Shown here piece by piece: positions 43,943 to 52,609 of a stretch of 64,000 nucleotides of DNA. The number at the start of each line of letters is the position of its first letter. The first letter of the stretch is position 1. A program made the position numbers and the translations under genes. A model generated the notes under the pieces. It was not told the DNA's origin. It was given only the letters and a program-made list of their open reading frames with translations, and did no database searches. This DNA comes from Larkinella rosea (GTDB taxonomy: Bacteria; Bacteroidota; Bacteroidia; Cytophagales; Spirosomataceae), in contig NZ_RQJO01000009.1 of assembly GCF_003858635.1 (NCBI RefSeq), forward strand, positions 1,205,925 to 1,269,924, given 5' to 3'.

Positions 43943-43965
43943 GTTGCCGGTGTTGAAAGTCGGAC

Positions 43966-44676
43966 TTAAGCCTCTACCACCATGTTCCAGGTTAACACAT
44001 ATCCGGCGGCTGTACTTCCGGTTATGGTCGAGATATTCGTCGTTACACCGTCGCTGAAGACGTTATCACGGGCATTGGTTGTATCGGCCTGTCCGTGGCT
44101 GGCGTATACGCCCTGTGCAAAAACGACCTTACTGATGTCTTCGGGAAACGCGATCTGGGAAATTTTCAGGGATTTGCCGCTGGAATTGTAAACGTGGACG
44201 TGAATATGAACCGCCCGGCCCGAATACCAGCCAGGGTAAATGCTGGTAAACGTCACCAGTCCGGTAGCATCAGTCGTCTGACGGCCCCGCAGGAAATGCA
44301 CGCTCTGGAAGTTGGTCGACTGCATGCCGGTACCTCCATATTCGGAATAATTACCGGCCGCGTCGCAATGCCAGATATCAACCAGGGCGCCCGCTAATGC
44401 GGCACAACTGGCGTTTTTATTTTGCACGGTAATCTTGACGGTCAGTGGCGTGCCTTGCCGGTCCGAACGGATGTCGGTCGCTACCAGGCTGGCGGGCGAT
44501 TTGGTCGGGAATGGGCCATCGGTTTCGTCCGAAGTGGTCGTACAACTTCCGGTCGTGGTTCCGGTGGTCGCATCCGGTTCAACCGTATCGGTTGTAGTAC
44601 AGGCACCGACCATGGGGGAGATTGCCGCAATGCCCAGTGCGGAAAAAGTCCGTTTCAAAAATTCCTTGCGTTCCAT
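43966..44676 (-). CDS. Intradiol ring-cleavage dioxygenase-like lipoprotein
   Basis: 236 residues. N-terminus KEFLKRTFSALGIAAISPMVGAC with lipobox VGA-C26, so anchored outside the cytoplasm. After a Thr-rich linker comes the dioxygenase core: TDGPFPTKSP, ALVDIWHCDAAGNYSEYGG (Tyr ligand), RGRQTTDATGLVTFTSIYPGWY (Tyr ligand), GRAVHIHVHV (two His ligands). This is the 2-Tyr/2-His ferric site of protocatechuate and catechol 1,2-dioxygenases. Exported lipoprotein members are little studied; the substrate may be an extracellular aromatic. Confidence 0.88.
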   Translation of the reverse strand: MERKEFLKRTFSALGIAAISPMVGACTTTDTVEPDATTGTTTGSCTTTSDETDGPFPTKSPASLVATDIRSDRQGTPLTVKITVQNKNASCAALAGALVDIWHCDAAGNYSEYGGTGMQSTNFQSVHFLRGRQTTDATGLVTFTSIYPGWYSGRAVHIHVHVYNSSGKSLKISQIAFPEDISKVVFAQGVYASHGQADTTNARDNVFSDGVTTNISTITGSTAAGYVLTWNMVVEA

Positions 44677-44849
44677 TCGATAGCGAAGTTGTGTTTAAAA
44701 GATGGTTGGTTGTGCGGAGTGGTGCTCCTTCTTCTCCTATATCGCTAAAAGGAACGCTAACGTTGCGTGGAGGTGAAATTTGTAGGTAAACCGGTCGAAT
44801 TTGTCGGTGAATGGGTGCCGAAGCTGCGTAGCTTACCCCCGTTGAACGT

Positions 44850-44880
44850 ATTGATCTGTAGGCAGAAATTCGTAGCTTTG
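44850..44880 (+). promoter_or_regulatory. Promoter of the LytS-type kinase gene
   Basis: TTG at 44851-44853, 19 bp spacing, then TAGCTTTG (44873-44880), a perfect TAnnTTTG. The expected start of transcription near 44886 gives a 20-nt leader before the ATG at 44906. Confidence 0.65.
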
Positions 44881-44905
44881 AAAGCAGCCGTGCCGCTGGC
44901 CTACT

Positions 44906-45934
44906 ATGAAACTACCGGTTTTTTCCCGTTACGACTGGCTTTTACAGATCATTGTTTTACCTCTTTACATCAGCATCATCAACTGGCTGTTGATCGGCAA
45001 TGCCTATTGGCAAACCGGGACGACCTTTGGGCTGGCAACGGGAATCACGCTAATCCATTCGTTCATCAACTGGTACGTGAATAACAGTATTGGCCTGAAA
45101 ATAAATGAGATACATCCTGAGCCCCACCAGTATGTAGTTCGGGCGTTCCGGTTATTTATTGCCTGCGCCATCAGTTCCAACCTGCACGTTGGGGCGCTGT
45201 TTTTTATCTATTGGTTCATTGCCATGCCCGGTTTTGAGCCTGAAATACCCCGGCTGCTGCTGTCAATGCTCTTTACCACCATCATTGCCGCCATTGTAGT
45301 TATTACGTACGAAAGCATCCACAGTTTCGGACACCTGCAGCAATCCCGGAAAGAACTCGATACGCTCAGTAAAGCCCAGTTGCAGTCCGAACTGGCGTCG
45401 TTGCGGCAACAGGTCAATCCGCATTTTCTGTTCAACAGCCTCAACTCGCTGACCGCGCTGATCAGCGAAAATCCCCGGCAAGCCGAGACGTTTGCCGAGG
45501 AACTGAGTTCGGTCTACCGGTATTTACTGCGCAGCAACGAGAATCCGCTCACGCCCCTGGCCAATGAACTGGAATTTGTGGAATCGTATTACCACCTGCT
45601 GAAAACCCGCCACGGTGAGGCTCTTACGCTGAAAACAGACATCCGGCCCGGCACGGAAATGCTTCAGTTGCCTCCGCTCACGTTGCAGCTTTTGATCGAA
45701 AATGCCGTCAAGCACAACATCATTCTGCCGGAACAACCGCTGGTTATTATGCTCAAAACCGACGAACAGCAGCAGTTGATCGTGAGTAACAATCTTCAGC
45801 GCAAATCCAGCCGGGCGCTTTCGAACGGGGTTGGACTGAGTAATATTATATCGAAATACCGAATGTTAGGCCAGCCCATCCCCCGGGTTGAAGAGGATGG
45901 GCTGGAGTTTCGGGTAACCGTTTCACTGGTCTGA
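44906..45934 (+). CDS. LytS/YehU-family membrane histidine kinase (orphan)
   Basis: 342 residues. Four predicted membrane segments (about 10-160: IIVLPLYISIINWLLIGNA, TGITLIHSFINWYV, LFIACAISSNLHVGALFFIYWF, LLLSMLFTTIIAAIVVITY), then the His_kinase domain with LRQQVNPHFLFNSLNSL (phospho-His in NPHFLFN) and an ATPase domain with LLIENAVKHNI and GVGLSNI. Such kinases usually have a LytTR regulator gene directly after; here a convergent cytochrome gene follows instead. Its partner must lie elsewhere. Tandem 21-bp repeats at 834 and 2545 are a speculative target of such a system. Confidence 0.9.
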   Translation: MKLPVFSRYDWLLQIIVLPLYISIINWLLIGNAYWQTGTTFGLATGITLIHSFINWYVNNSIGLKINEIHPEPHQYVVRAFRLFIACAISSNLHVGALFFIYWFIAMPGFEPEIPRLLLSMLFTTIIAAIVVITYESIHSFGHLQQSRKELDTLSKAQLQSELASLRQQVNPHFLFNSLNSLTALISENPRQAETFAEELSSVYRYLLRSNENPLTPLANELEFVESYYHLLKTRHGEALTLKTDIRPGTEMLQLPPLTLQLLIENAVKHNIILPEQPLVIMLKTDEQQQLIVSNNLQRKSSRALSNGVGLSNIISKYRMLGQPIPRVEEDGLEFRVTVSLV

Positions 45935-45949
45935 AAAAACCGCCCCAAT

Positions 45950-46957
45950 TTAGCGACCAGCGGTCGCTTTTTCCGCAGGCGCTTCTTTGGACTGCAATTC
46001 GGCGTTCTTTTTAGCAATGTCGTTGTGGATTTTGGGGACGGTTTTCAGGTATTCGTAGATCGCACCCAATTCCCGGTCGGACAACATCGGCCGGGGCGAC
46101 ATTGGTCGCCGGAGGAGCGTTCCATTGGGCCGGGCGCCGGTTTGTACCATTCGGATAAACTGCTCCTTCGTATACTTTTTCGCAATACCGGTTTGCTCAT
46201 CGAAGGTCAGGTTCGCCGTTGCAATGGGTTTTCCGCCATCCCCCAGCATCTCGATTCCTCCGCCGTAATAGCCCTTCGTCTTTTCGGGATTTACCTTATC
46301 CTGATCGATCAGATCACCCGAATGGCAGCTGTAGCAATCGCCAATGGCGTCGGCGGTATAACGGCCCAGCGCAATCGGGTCGTTGCTGTCCGGCAGCGCC
46401 ACCAGCTTTGGCGAATACGGCAACGGTTTCATGAGCGTATGCGTCAGCAGCTTCGATACCAGACTAAGTTCTGATTCAGGTCCCTCTTCCTTCGATGCCT
46501 GCACCGGAAACCGGTCGGAGCGCAACCAGGCCACTACTGATTTCAGGTCTTCATCGGCCATGTTGGGGTACTGGGGCATAACGGGAGCATACGAACCATC
46601 CCGACGGAGCCCGGTACGCAGGAAGTACATGATTTCGCCGTCGGTCCATTTTCCGATGCCTTTTTCGTTGTCCTGTGTAATGTTTTTGGAATACAGCTTG
46701 CCGAAAATGGCCGGAACTTCGCCGAGGAATTTCCCGGTTACCCGGTTTTCGTTGTTGGCGTGGCATTCCATGCACTGAATCTGGGCAATCACTTCACCAC
46801 GGGCCACGCGAACGGGTGTTTTCTCAACCGTGACTTCCGGAATGGTGGGCGGATCGTAACTTGGTACACCCACGGCGGCCACATAGGCGCAAAAACCGCC
46901 CGCCATCAGCAGCAGGCCGAGGAAACTGTATCCAATAATTTTAAATACCTTTTTCAT
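45950..46957 (-). CDS. Membrane-anchored diheme cytochrome c
   Basis: 335 residues. N-terminal membrane helix (IIGYSFLGLLLMAGGFCAYVAAV). Two heme-binding motifs: CMECH in the N-terminal domain and CYSCH in the second, with Met ligands possibly in PVMPQYPNMADEDLKSVVAWL and RPMSPRPMLSDRELGAIYEYLK. Likely an electron carrier between a dehydrogenase and the terminal oxidase. Convergent with the LytS kinase gene (15 nt). Confidence 0.9.
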   Translation of the reverse strand: MKKVFKIIGYSFLGLLLMAGGFCAYVAAVGVPSYDPPTIPEVTVEKTPVRVARGEVIAQIQCMECHANNENRVTGKFLGEVPAIFGKLYSKNITQDNEKGIGKWTDGEIMYFLRTGLRRDGSYAPVMPQYPNMADEDLKSVVAWLRSDRFPVQASKEEGPESELSLVSKLLTHTLMKPLPYSPKLVALPDSNDPIALGRYTADAIGDCYSCHSGDLIDQDKVNPEKTKGYYGGGIEMLGDGGKPIATANLTFDEQTGIAKKYTKEQFIRMVQTGARPNGTLLRRPMSPRPMLSDRELGAIYEYLKTVPKIHNDIAKKNAELQSKEAPAEKATAGR

Positions 46958-47182
46958 GGTAGTGAGTTTTGAAAAGTAATGGTGTGGAAAGGCTTATGAC
47001 TGAATTACTTGACGCAATATGGCGACAACAGACGGGGGAATTCAATTTGCAGCTTTCTGAACCGTACATTCCGGGCATTGAACCGTCAAATTGAGCCGGT
47101 AGACAATCGCAAACGGGTTGGTAATTTCGTCCCGAAATCCCGTAAGAACCGTGTCATTCTGCCCACAATTCCCGATCTTTAG

Positions 47183-47199
47183 TGGTCATTGAATGACCA
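47183..47199. promoter_or_regulatory. Perfect inverted repeat before the glycosylase gene
   Basis: TGGTCATT-G-AATGACCA is an 8-bp inverted repeat around one base, 19 nt before the ATG at 47218. It could be an operator or an RNA hairpin near the ribosome-binding site. The gap 46958-47217 holds nothing else recognisable. Confidence 0.4.
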
Positions 47200-47217
47200 G
47201 AAAGAAGTCGTTTTACT

Positions 47218-47826
47218 ATGCCGCTTGCTCACCTCTCCCGGGATTTGATTCTGAAGAAAATCATTGAATCGACACCCGAACCGAAAGTCGCTTTCGACTA
47301 CGAAGAAGATCCCGCGAAAAACCGCATTTACCTGGCGCTGCTGGAAAGCATCGTCTCCCAACAGATTTCGGTCAAAGCCGCCGAGTCCATTTTTACCCGG
47401 TTTCTCGCCTTATTCCCGGACGGCTATCCGCATCCCGACCAGTTGGTTGCCAAATCGGCGGAAGAGCTGCGGAGCGCCGGACTGTCGGGCCAGAAATTGG
47501 TATACCTGCAAAGCGTGGCCGCTTTTGCCCTGGAAAACCCGATGTCCGTCGCTTATTTGAGTGCGCTAACTGATGAGGAAATTGTGCAATATTTGCTGCC
47601 CATCAAGGGCGTAGGCCGCTGGACGGTCGAAATGCTGCTCATGTTTGTGCTGAACCGCCCCGATGTGTTCCCGATTGATGACCTGGTGATCCGGCAGCGG
47701 ATGGTCAAAGCCTATGGGCTGACCGAAACCGGTCGCGCGCTCTACAAACGCCTGCACGAAATCGCCGAACCCTGGCGTCCCCACCGCTCGCTGGCGTCGC
47801 GGTATTTGTGGCGGTGGAAAGGGTGA
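47218..47826 (+). CDS. DNA-3-methyladenine glycosylase II (AlkA-like)
   Basis: 202 residues, so only the catalytic HhH part of the family without the E. coli AlkA N-terminal domain. SIVSQQISVKAAESIF, the helix-hairpin-helix LPIKGVGRWTVEMLLMF and the catalytic Asp155 in DVFPIDDLVIRQRM are present, with W(R)P..RSLASRYLWRW at the end. It removes alkylated purines from DNA. A repeat hairpin starts in its stop codon. Confidence 0.93.
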   Translation: MPLAHLSRDLILKKIIESTPEPKVAFDYEEDPAKNRIYLALLESIVSQQISVKAAESIFTRFLALFPDGYPHPDQLVAKSAEELRSAGLSGQKLVYLQSVAAFALENPMSVAYLSALTDEEIVQYLLPIKGVGRWTVEMLLMFVLNRPDVFPIDDLVIRQRMVKAYGLTETGRALYKRLHEIAEPWRPHRSLASRYLWRWKG

Positions 47827-47975
47827 CTATGATTGGGGTGATTAACTATGATTTAAATGACAAAAGGCTGATGAATAAGATACTAAAAGTGATGACATGA
47901 GACTGAGACTGTTCGAACAATCACTTTTATCATTCAAAACCACCGTAATCAAAGTTAATCACCGCAATCATAGTC
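47825..47975. repeat. Long word-hairpin touching both convergent stop codons
   Basis: The arms 47825-47853 and 47947-47975 are near-perfect reverse complements (words GACTATGATTG and GGTGATTAACT). Inside, TAAAAGTGAT and ATCACTTTTA pair as well. The left arm starts in the glycosylase stop codon and the right arm ends in that of the phosphoesterase. Probably a shared terminator. Confidence 0.7.
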
Positions 47976-49185
47976 AATACTTGGTCACTTCCGGGTGCAC
48001 TTCCAGAATTTCGGAGGACAAACCACCTGCTTCGTCGACTTTCCAGCGTTCGGCGATGACGGTTTTGTTGGTCTGGTCGATGTAGTTGATGTCGATGGCG
48101 GGGCCGTTCAGGCTCAGGAGGGCGAAGCCGTTGTAACCTACATCGCGACGGCGGATGCGTTCTCGAACCCGCTGATCGTAAAACAGCAGCTGCCCCAGAT
48201 GGCCGCGATCCGGCGGATCGGTTTCGACGGGCATCCCGCCGTGGCCCACGCACCGTCCCCAGGCCTGAATACCGTCCGAAAAACCGTATTTATTGTAAAA
48301 AGACAGCCGGTGTTCGTGGCCCCAAAACCACAAAACCGGTCGCTCGGCCGCGCCGAAAACCTCCTTCAGTTGCCGCCCGACGACCGGATGATCGTCGCGG
48401 AACGAAGAGAAATAGGGGTGATGACTCAGGAAAATAATGCCGCGTTTGTCGTCGGGATTGCCCAGCCTGACAACCTCTTTCAGCCAGTTGATCAGTTCCT
48501 TTCGCAGGTTGCAGTCGGGTTTGAACAACACTTCCAGAAAAGGCCGGTTCGTTGAGTTATAACCCGTATCGAGGCCGATGATGCGCCAGTGTTCATTTTC
48601 CAGACAGAAAAAACCGGCCTGCTGCGTCGCCACTTCGTGGCCTTTGCGGATTTTCATTTCGGGCAGCAGTTTTTTAAAATAAGCCGTGCCGTTGGAGTAC
48701 ATCTCGTGGTTGCCCGACAGCGCCAGACTGCCGTGTTTGCCGAAGTGCCAGGATGCGTCGGGATTGGTGAAATTGTCCGCTACTTCCTGCGGAGTTCCGA
48801 CAAAATAAATGTCGCCGAGGTGAATCGTATAATCGGGATCGTAATCGCGGATCAAAGCGCCGATCCGGTCGGATTCGGGCGTGTCGGTGGCCCAATCCGA
48901 GACCAGCGCGAGTGTTACGGAGTCGGTATAGGTATGAATCGGGTAAATGCCGTCGTCGCCGTTGCGGGGATAAAACTGGTATTCCGCTTTCGGACCAAAC
49001 CGGCTTTTGAGGTAATGATAGGCAAATCCCAGCAGGTTGGTGGCAAAAAACGCGGCCACTTTGTTAGCCGCCGTGCCTTCTTTTAGCCGTTTTTCGTAGA
49101 GTGCCACCTGCGTTTTCAGGTGGTTTTCAATATCGCTATGTCCTAAATCGACGTATTGCTCCGGTTCTCTTTTTTCGGGTTTCAT
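47974..49185 (-). CDS. Metallophosphoesterase
   Basis: 403 residues from ATG 49185 (the frame extends to 49212 into a repeat). Calcineurin-like motifs: IHLGDIYFVG, LSGNHEMYSNG, FLSHHPYFSSF and FWGHEHRLSF. The first metal motif, normally DxH, reads ALVSDWATDTPESDR, so the His is missing; such variants occur in this subfamily and may use a changed metal set. No signal peptide is seen; the C-terminus has FALLSLNGPAIDINYID. Substrate unknown. Confidence 0.88.
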   Translation of the reverse strand: MKPEKREPEQYVDLGHSDIENHLKTQVALYEKRLKEGTAANKVAAFFATNLLGFAYHYLKSRFGPKAEYQFYPRNGDDGIYPIHTYTDSVTLALVSDWATDTPESDRIGALIRDYDPDYTIHLGDIYFVGTPQEVADNFTNPDASWHFGKHGSLALSGNHEMYSNGTAYFKKLLPEMKIRKGHEVATQQAGFFCLENEHWRIIGLDTGYNSTNRPFLEVLFKPDCNLRKELINWLKEVVRLGNPDDKRGIIFLSHHPYFSSFRDDHPVVGRQLKEVFGAAERPVLWFWGHEHRLSFYNKYGFSDGIQAWGRCVGHGGMPVETDPPDRGHLGQLLFYDQRVRERIRRRDVGYNGFALLSLNGPAIDINYIDQTNKTVIAERWKVDEAGGLSSEILEVHPEVTKY

Positions 49186-49197
49186 GAGTAGTTTTAG

Positions 49198-49246
49198 TTG
49201 ACGATCGACCATTGACGGCTGACGATGGTCAATGGTCGATCGTCAA
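49198..49246. repeat. Heptamer-word hairpin between phosphoesterase and DUF4403 genes
   Basis: TTGACGATCGACCATTGAC (49198-49216) pairs perfectly with its reverse complement at 49228-49246; loop 11 nt. Heptamers of the type ATTGACC/ATCGACC continue to the stop codon at 49255. Confidence 0.75.
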
Positions 49247-49254
49247 TGGTCAAT

Positions 49255-50679
49255 TTACAAATTAACTACTTCAAGAATCATGGCGGCATCGGCGTGGAGA
49301 AGAATGTATAATCCGTCGGGCCGAACGGCGATGGCTTTTGGACTCAACTGAAATTTCGGAATGTCGATCCGGGCTTTTCGACCCACTTTCGCCTTGGCAA
49401 AAGCGGTCTCAATCCGGTTGGGAATCAGGGTGAAATATTCCTGCAACGGCATTTTCATGGCGGCTTGCACGGTGTCTTTCAGGGTGTCGTGCAGTAGCCA
49501 GTCGGCCACTTTCGCCAGTGACTGTTCGGTTTGCATGTCGTAATCGATGTTTTGCATAACGAGTTCATTGCGGAGGGTATCGAAGGCTGGTCGCCCCCGG
49601 AAATACAGGGTCCCCGCAATGGCGCCCTTGATGTCGGTTCGCACAATCAGCGCGTGATCACTCCCGTAAACGCTCACTTTTTCAATGTCGACAAGGTGAT
49701 TGACAATATCAAATTTTTTACCGGTAATAAATTGGTTCAACACCGCACTCATCTGATGGTACGGAATGCGACTCAATAGATTGAGGTGCGAAATCATCGG
49801 CAGAAAAGCCACTTTTTGCAAACGCGGTAATTGAGGATTCGGGTCGTAAACCGGTTTTGAACCAAATTTTGAGTCGATGGCCAGTTTGATCCGCATGGGA
49901 ATGATGATCGAAGTCGGGTTGCCGCGAATCGGGCCAACCAGCACGGCAAAAGGCCGGGGCCGAAGCCAGACTTCCTGGTAGGCGCGGTTGATGAGCAGCG
50001 GTTTCTGGATATCCCGCCAAACGGTTTGCAGTTCACGATCGAGACGGAGTTCATTAAAAACCGCTTTGTCGATGGCGTTTTCAATGCCATTTTCCCGTTT
50101 CTTCAGAATGTGATCGGCCAGTTTGGTAACGGGAATGTTGATGCCTAACAACCGGATCTGGGGCTCCGTAATCCAGCGGTAATGCTCCAACTCAACATTG
50201 GTTTCCATTCGCCAGTCATTTCGAACCGTTAGGGGACTGCGAAAACGAACCTCCAGCGCACTGTAGACCCGGTTGGACGTATCTTTGGGGTTGTTGCTCA
50301 GCCGGAGCGGATTGCTGATCCAGATTTTCAACGACGCTCCGAAGGTGAGCCGGTTGCCGTCAAAAGCCAGCCTGATTGGGGCGGATCGTTCAATACGAAT
50401 GTAAATGGGGCGGGAAATGCCACTTTTGATCTGGGCATTTTCAACCAGCACCCGACCCAACGCTTTGTTGATTTTTCCTTCTAAATCGGTAATGTCAAAC
50501 CGGATTGGCGCACTAATGTAGGAACTATCGACTTGGAGTGAGTCATCGAAATTTCGGGCAGCGGGCGGTTCGGGTCTGACTCGTTTGCAGGAACACGCGC
50601 CCGCCAGCAACACGGCCAGCAAGGTGGCACGGATTAGATAAAAAGGGAGACGGTTTTGTTCACTTGCGTCACGCGTCAT
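49255..50679 (-). CDS. DUF4403 family lipoprotein
   Basis: 474 residues. Lipobox LLAGA-C in RATLLAVLLAGACSC. The body is made of two long alpha/beta repeats with APIRFDITDLEGKINKALGRVL, DGNRLTFGASLKIWI, LRPRPFAVLVGPIRGNPTSIIIPMRIKLAI and DIKGAIAGTLYFRGRPAFD, which resembles the BPI/TULIP-like architecture reported for DUF4403. That would suggest lipid handling in the periplasm (family inference). It stands with its 3' end at a word hairpin and its 5' end next to the FeoB-associated gene. Confidence 0.85.
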   Translation of the reverse strand: MTRDASEQNRLPFYLIRATLLAVLLAGACSCKRVRPEPPAARNFDDSLQVDSSYISAPIRFDITDLEGKINKALGRVLVENAQIKSGISRPIYIRIERSAPIRLAFDGNRLTFGASLKIWISNPLRLSNNPKDTSNRVYSALEVRFRSPLTVRNDWRMETNVELEHYRWITEPQIRLLGINIPVTKLADHILKKRENGIENAIDKAVFNELRLDRELQTVWRDIQKPLLINRAYQEVWLRPRPFAVLVGPIRGNPTSIIIPMRIKLAIDSKFGSKPVYDPNPQLPRLQKVAFLPMISHLNLLSRIPYHQMSAVLNQFITGKKFDIVNHLVDIEKVSVYGSDHALIVRTDIKGAIAGTLYFRGRPAFDTLRNELVMQNIDYDMQTEQSLAKVADWLLHDTLKDTVQAAMKMPLQEYFTLIPNRIETAFAKAKVGRKARIDIPKFQLSPKAIAVRPDGLYILLHADAAMILEVVNL

Positions 50680-50706
50680 AGGTTGGCCAGGAATACGTAT
50701 TACCAG

Positions 50707-50880
50707 TTAATTAACTGGTAACCGCCCTGATTTGTTAGCCGATGACACGCTGGAATCTGCACTGCACCCGCAACCCTTCGAACAACCGGCTTCTGTCCTG
50801 AACAAACTTTTCCAGGCCCGCCAGCCCAGATATGCCAGCGCAGCGAGAAAAATAAGGCCGATGATGAGTTCCTGAACCAT
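50707..50880 (-). CDS. FeoB-associated Cys-rich membrane protein
   Basis: 57 residues, ATG at 50880. It begins MVQELIIGLIFLAALAYLGW (one membrane helix), followed by RAWKSLFRTEAGCSKGCGC, a Cys cluster (three Cys in CSKGCGC) typical of the small proteins found with FeoB ferrous-iron transporters. Here no feoB is in the window. The C-terminal tail SADSSVSSANKSGRLPVN is longer than usual. Its frame is covered by a longer spurious open frame on the same strand, so it is easily missed. Confidence 0.8.
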   Translation of the reverse strand: MVQELIIGLIFLAALAYLGWRAWKSLFRTEAGCSKGCGCSADSSVSSANKSGRLPVN

Positions 50881-50882
50881 TC

Positions 50883-50945
50883 AGTTAAAAAGTAAGAATT
50901 AAAACGAGGGCGGTATCGCCAACTTTTCATTTTTAACTTTTAATT
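50883..50945. repeat. A/T word-hairpin between DinB-like and FeoB-associated genes
   Basis: TTAAAAAGTAAGAATTAAAA and its partner TTTTCATTTTTAACTTTTAA pair imperfectly; a short GGCGATACCGCC hairpin is nested in the loop. The right arm ends in the stop codon at 50944. Two to three nucleotides separate its left arm from the downstream start. Confidence 0.6.
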
Positions 50946-51480
50946 ATACCCAATGGTTCCTGACGGCGAGTTGGTACGCGTGCTGGTAGTGGTGTTCGCC
51001 GTGCCAGGCGTAGTTGGCGATGGCTTCGGAAAGCGAAAACCGGATTTGACTGGCCGGGTGAAAATAGTGCCGCTGAAGCTCTTTTTCAGTCAGGGAGTTC
51101 AACACCATAACCCAGCGCTGATGTAAATTGCTCAGAATGACCAGCGAGGGGGCTACGGAAAGCGTATAGTCGGGCAGTTTGGCCCAATCCTGTTCTTCGT
51201 ATGGTTTGATCGTCGGAACGTCCTCCGTCAGTGCGAGTTTGGTGCGAACGTAGGCATTCAGGTGGCTGTCGGCCACGTGGTGAACCAACTGCCGGACCGT
51301 CCAGCCGCCGGGCCGGTAGGGCGTGTCGAGCCGACTGTCACCCCAGCGTCCGACCAGTTCGGTCAGGTTGTGGGGAAAAACCGCAATGGCCGCAAGGTGT
51401 TCCTGCGTTTGGTCGAACGTATACGTCTGACCGTACGTAAATTCGCCAATGGGGTAGCGGAGGTCGATGTTTTCGGGCAT
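50944..51480 (-). CDS. YfiT-like bacillithiol transferase / DinB-superfamily protein
   Basis: 178 residues, one four-helix bundle. RPGGWTVRQLVHHVADSHLNAYVRTKLALTEDVPTIKPY (start only: GGWTVRQLVHHVADSH) and WHGEHHYQHAYQL give the three His that bind the metal in the DinB/YfiT fold. The N-terminal LRYPIGEF and the WxxHxxxH end are those of Bacillus YfiT, annotated as putative metal-dependent hydrolase or bacillithiol S-transferase. It may detoxify electrophiles. Adjacent to the glycosyltransferase-like gene (3 nt apart). Confidence 0.9.
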   Translation of the reverse strand: MPENIDLRYPIGEFTYGQTYTFDQTQEHLAAIAVFPHNLTELVGRWGDSRLDTPYRPGGWTVRQLVHHVADSHLNAYVRTKLALTEDVPTIKPYEEQDWAKLPDYTLSVAPSLVILSNLHQRWVMVLNSLTEKELQRHYFHPASQIRFSLSEAIANYAWHGEHHYQHAYQLAVRNHWV

Positions 51481-51483
51481 AGC

Positions 51484-52467
51484 TCAGGAAGTTAAAAGAC
51501 GCTTCAACCCATTTTTCAGTCGATGAACACGTTGCAAAACCGGTGAAAACCGCTGCGCTACTTCCTGACCGATCCGGTGCAGCCGCAAATCGGTTCCCTG
51601 GTAATACCGGTGAATGAACTGTTTACTCAGCCCCTGAAAATGGAGGGAGTTAAAGATACAATTTTGATTTAATACCCGGTTATATCCTTCGTAATTCGAA
51701 GGCTTCCACATCACTTTTTTCAGGTGGTTGCCATCCAGTTCAAACTCATCGGCCAGCCGGTTGCTGGAAATACTGATGTTCAGATCGAACACGTCCGGGG
51801 TCGGCTGCCCCGGTGTTGCCGACGGCTTCAGCAGATTAATCACCCGATCGGGATAGTCGGCGGCATAGAGATACAGCAGCGCCATGTCGGAAACACCCCC
51901 GGCCTGCTTGTTTTGCTGGTGATACTGCCACTTCGCTTCCAGACGGTTTTGATTGTCTTGGGTCTGGTACGTCAACAATAAATAATCGCAGAAATCGGCA
52001 ATGCCTTGCCGGGTCCAGAAGGAAGAATGGGCCGAAGCCTGCCAGCTATACGGGTTCGCAGTCGGGTATTCCGCCAGACAATACGCCGACTGCTGATTCG
52101 GCCTGCGGTTTTTCCAGGCGGTATATTGCCCCAGATTTTTATAAAGCATCACATCCGAATCGGCCACAAAAACCGTGTCCAACTGACGTTCTTCCATAAA
52201 CGCCAGCACGTAAAACCAGCGCACAAAACACAACCGTTCATACCATTCCGGGTTGGTGGAGCGGTGGATATAATTTTGCGTGAAAAGGTCCGATTTTTCC
52301 GGATTCAGCGCAGCAATCGGCACGTGCGTGACAAACGGGAAGCGGTTTTTATTCGCATCATCCCCCAGCACATACACCGCCGACTCTGGATTTGCCAGCC
52401 GACATTGCCGCAGGCTATACTCCAGATACGACTGATAACCGGAATGGATGAAGACGATGGGGAGCAT
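51484..52467 (-). CDS. Glycosyltransferase-like protein
   Basis: 327 residues from ATG 52467 (MLPIVFIHSGYQSYLEY); the frame extends to 52533 through a repeat and is not taken. A GT-A type nucleotide-sugar site is suggested by TVFVADSDVMLYKNL (DxD as DSD) after a Rossmann-like start (AVYVLGDDANKNRF). The C-terminal half has LQGLSKQFIHRYYQG-like aromatic stretches. Acceptor and donor unknown; no family name can be assigned with certainty. Co-oriented with the DinB-like gene. Confidence 0.75.
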   Translation of the reverse strand: MLPIVFIHSGYQSYLEYSLRQCRLANPESAVYVLGDDANKNRFPFVTHVPIAALNPEKSDLFTQNYIHRSTNPEWYERLCFVRWFYVLAFMEERQLDTVFVADSDVMLYKNLGQYTAWKNRRPNQQSAYCLAEYPTANPYSWQASAHSSFWTRQGIADFCDYLLLTYQTQDNQNRLEAKWQYHQQNKQAGGVSDMALLYLYAADYPDRVINLLKPSATPGQPTPDVFDLNISISSNRLADEFELDGNHLKKVMWKPSNYEGYNRVLNQNCIFNSLHFQGLSKQFIHRYYQGTDLRLHRIGQEVAQRFSPVLQRVHRLKNGLKRLLTS

Positions 52468-52480
52468 GGATAAATGGGAA

Positions 52481-52609
52481 TTCGGTTTGCGGTATTCGGT
52501 TTTCGGTGCGGTTCCCCGCCGGGACTGACGCATACTTTTTCCTCAAGGAGCTAAGTCTGGTGTTGTCAACATGCGTCGGCTACTAAAAACCGTAAACCGT
52601 AAACCGTTA
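52481..52609. repeat. CGGTTT/AAACCG word-hairpin before the phosphatase stop
   Basis: The plus-strand left part has TTCGGTTTGCGGTATTCGG-like words and the right part AAAAACCGTAAACCGTAAACC, which is their rough reverse complement. ACGCAT/ATGCGT pair in the middle. On the minus strand the repeats begin directly with the stop codon (TAACGGT, TTACGGT, TTACGGT). Confidence 0.55.
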
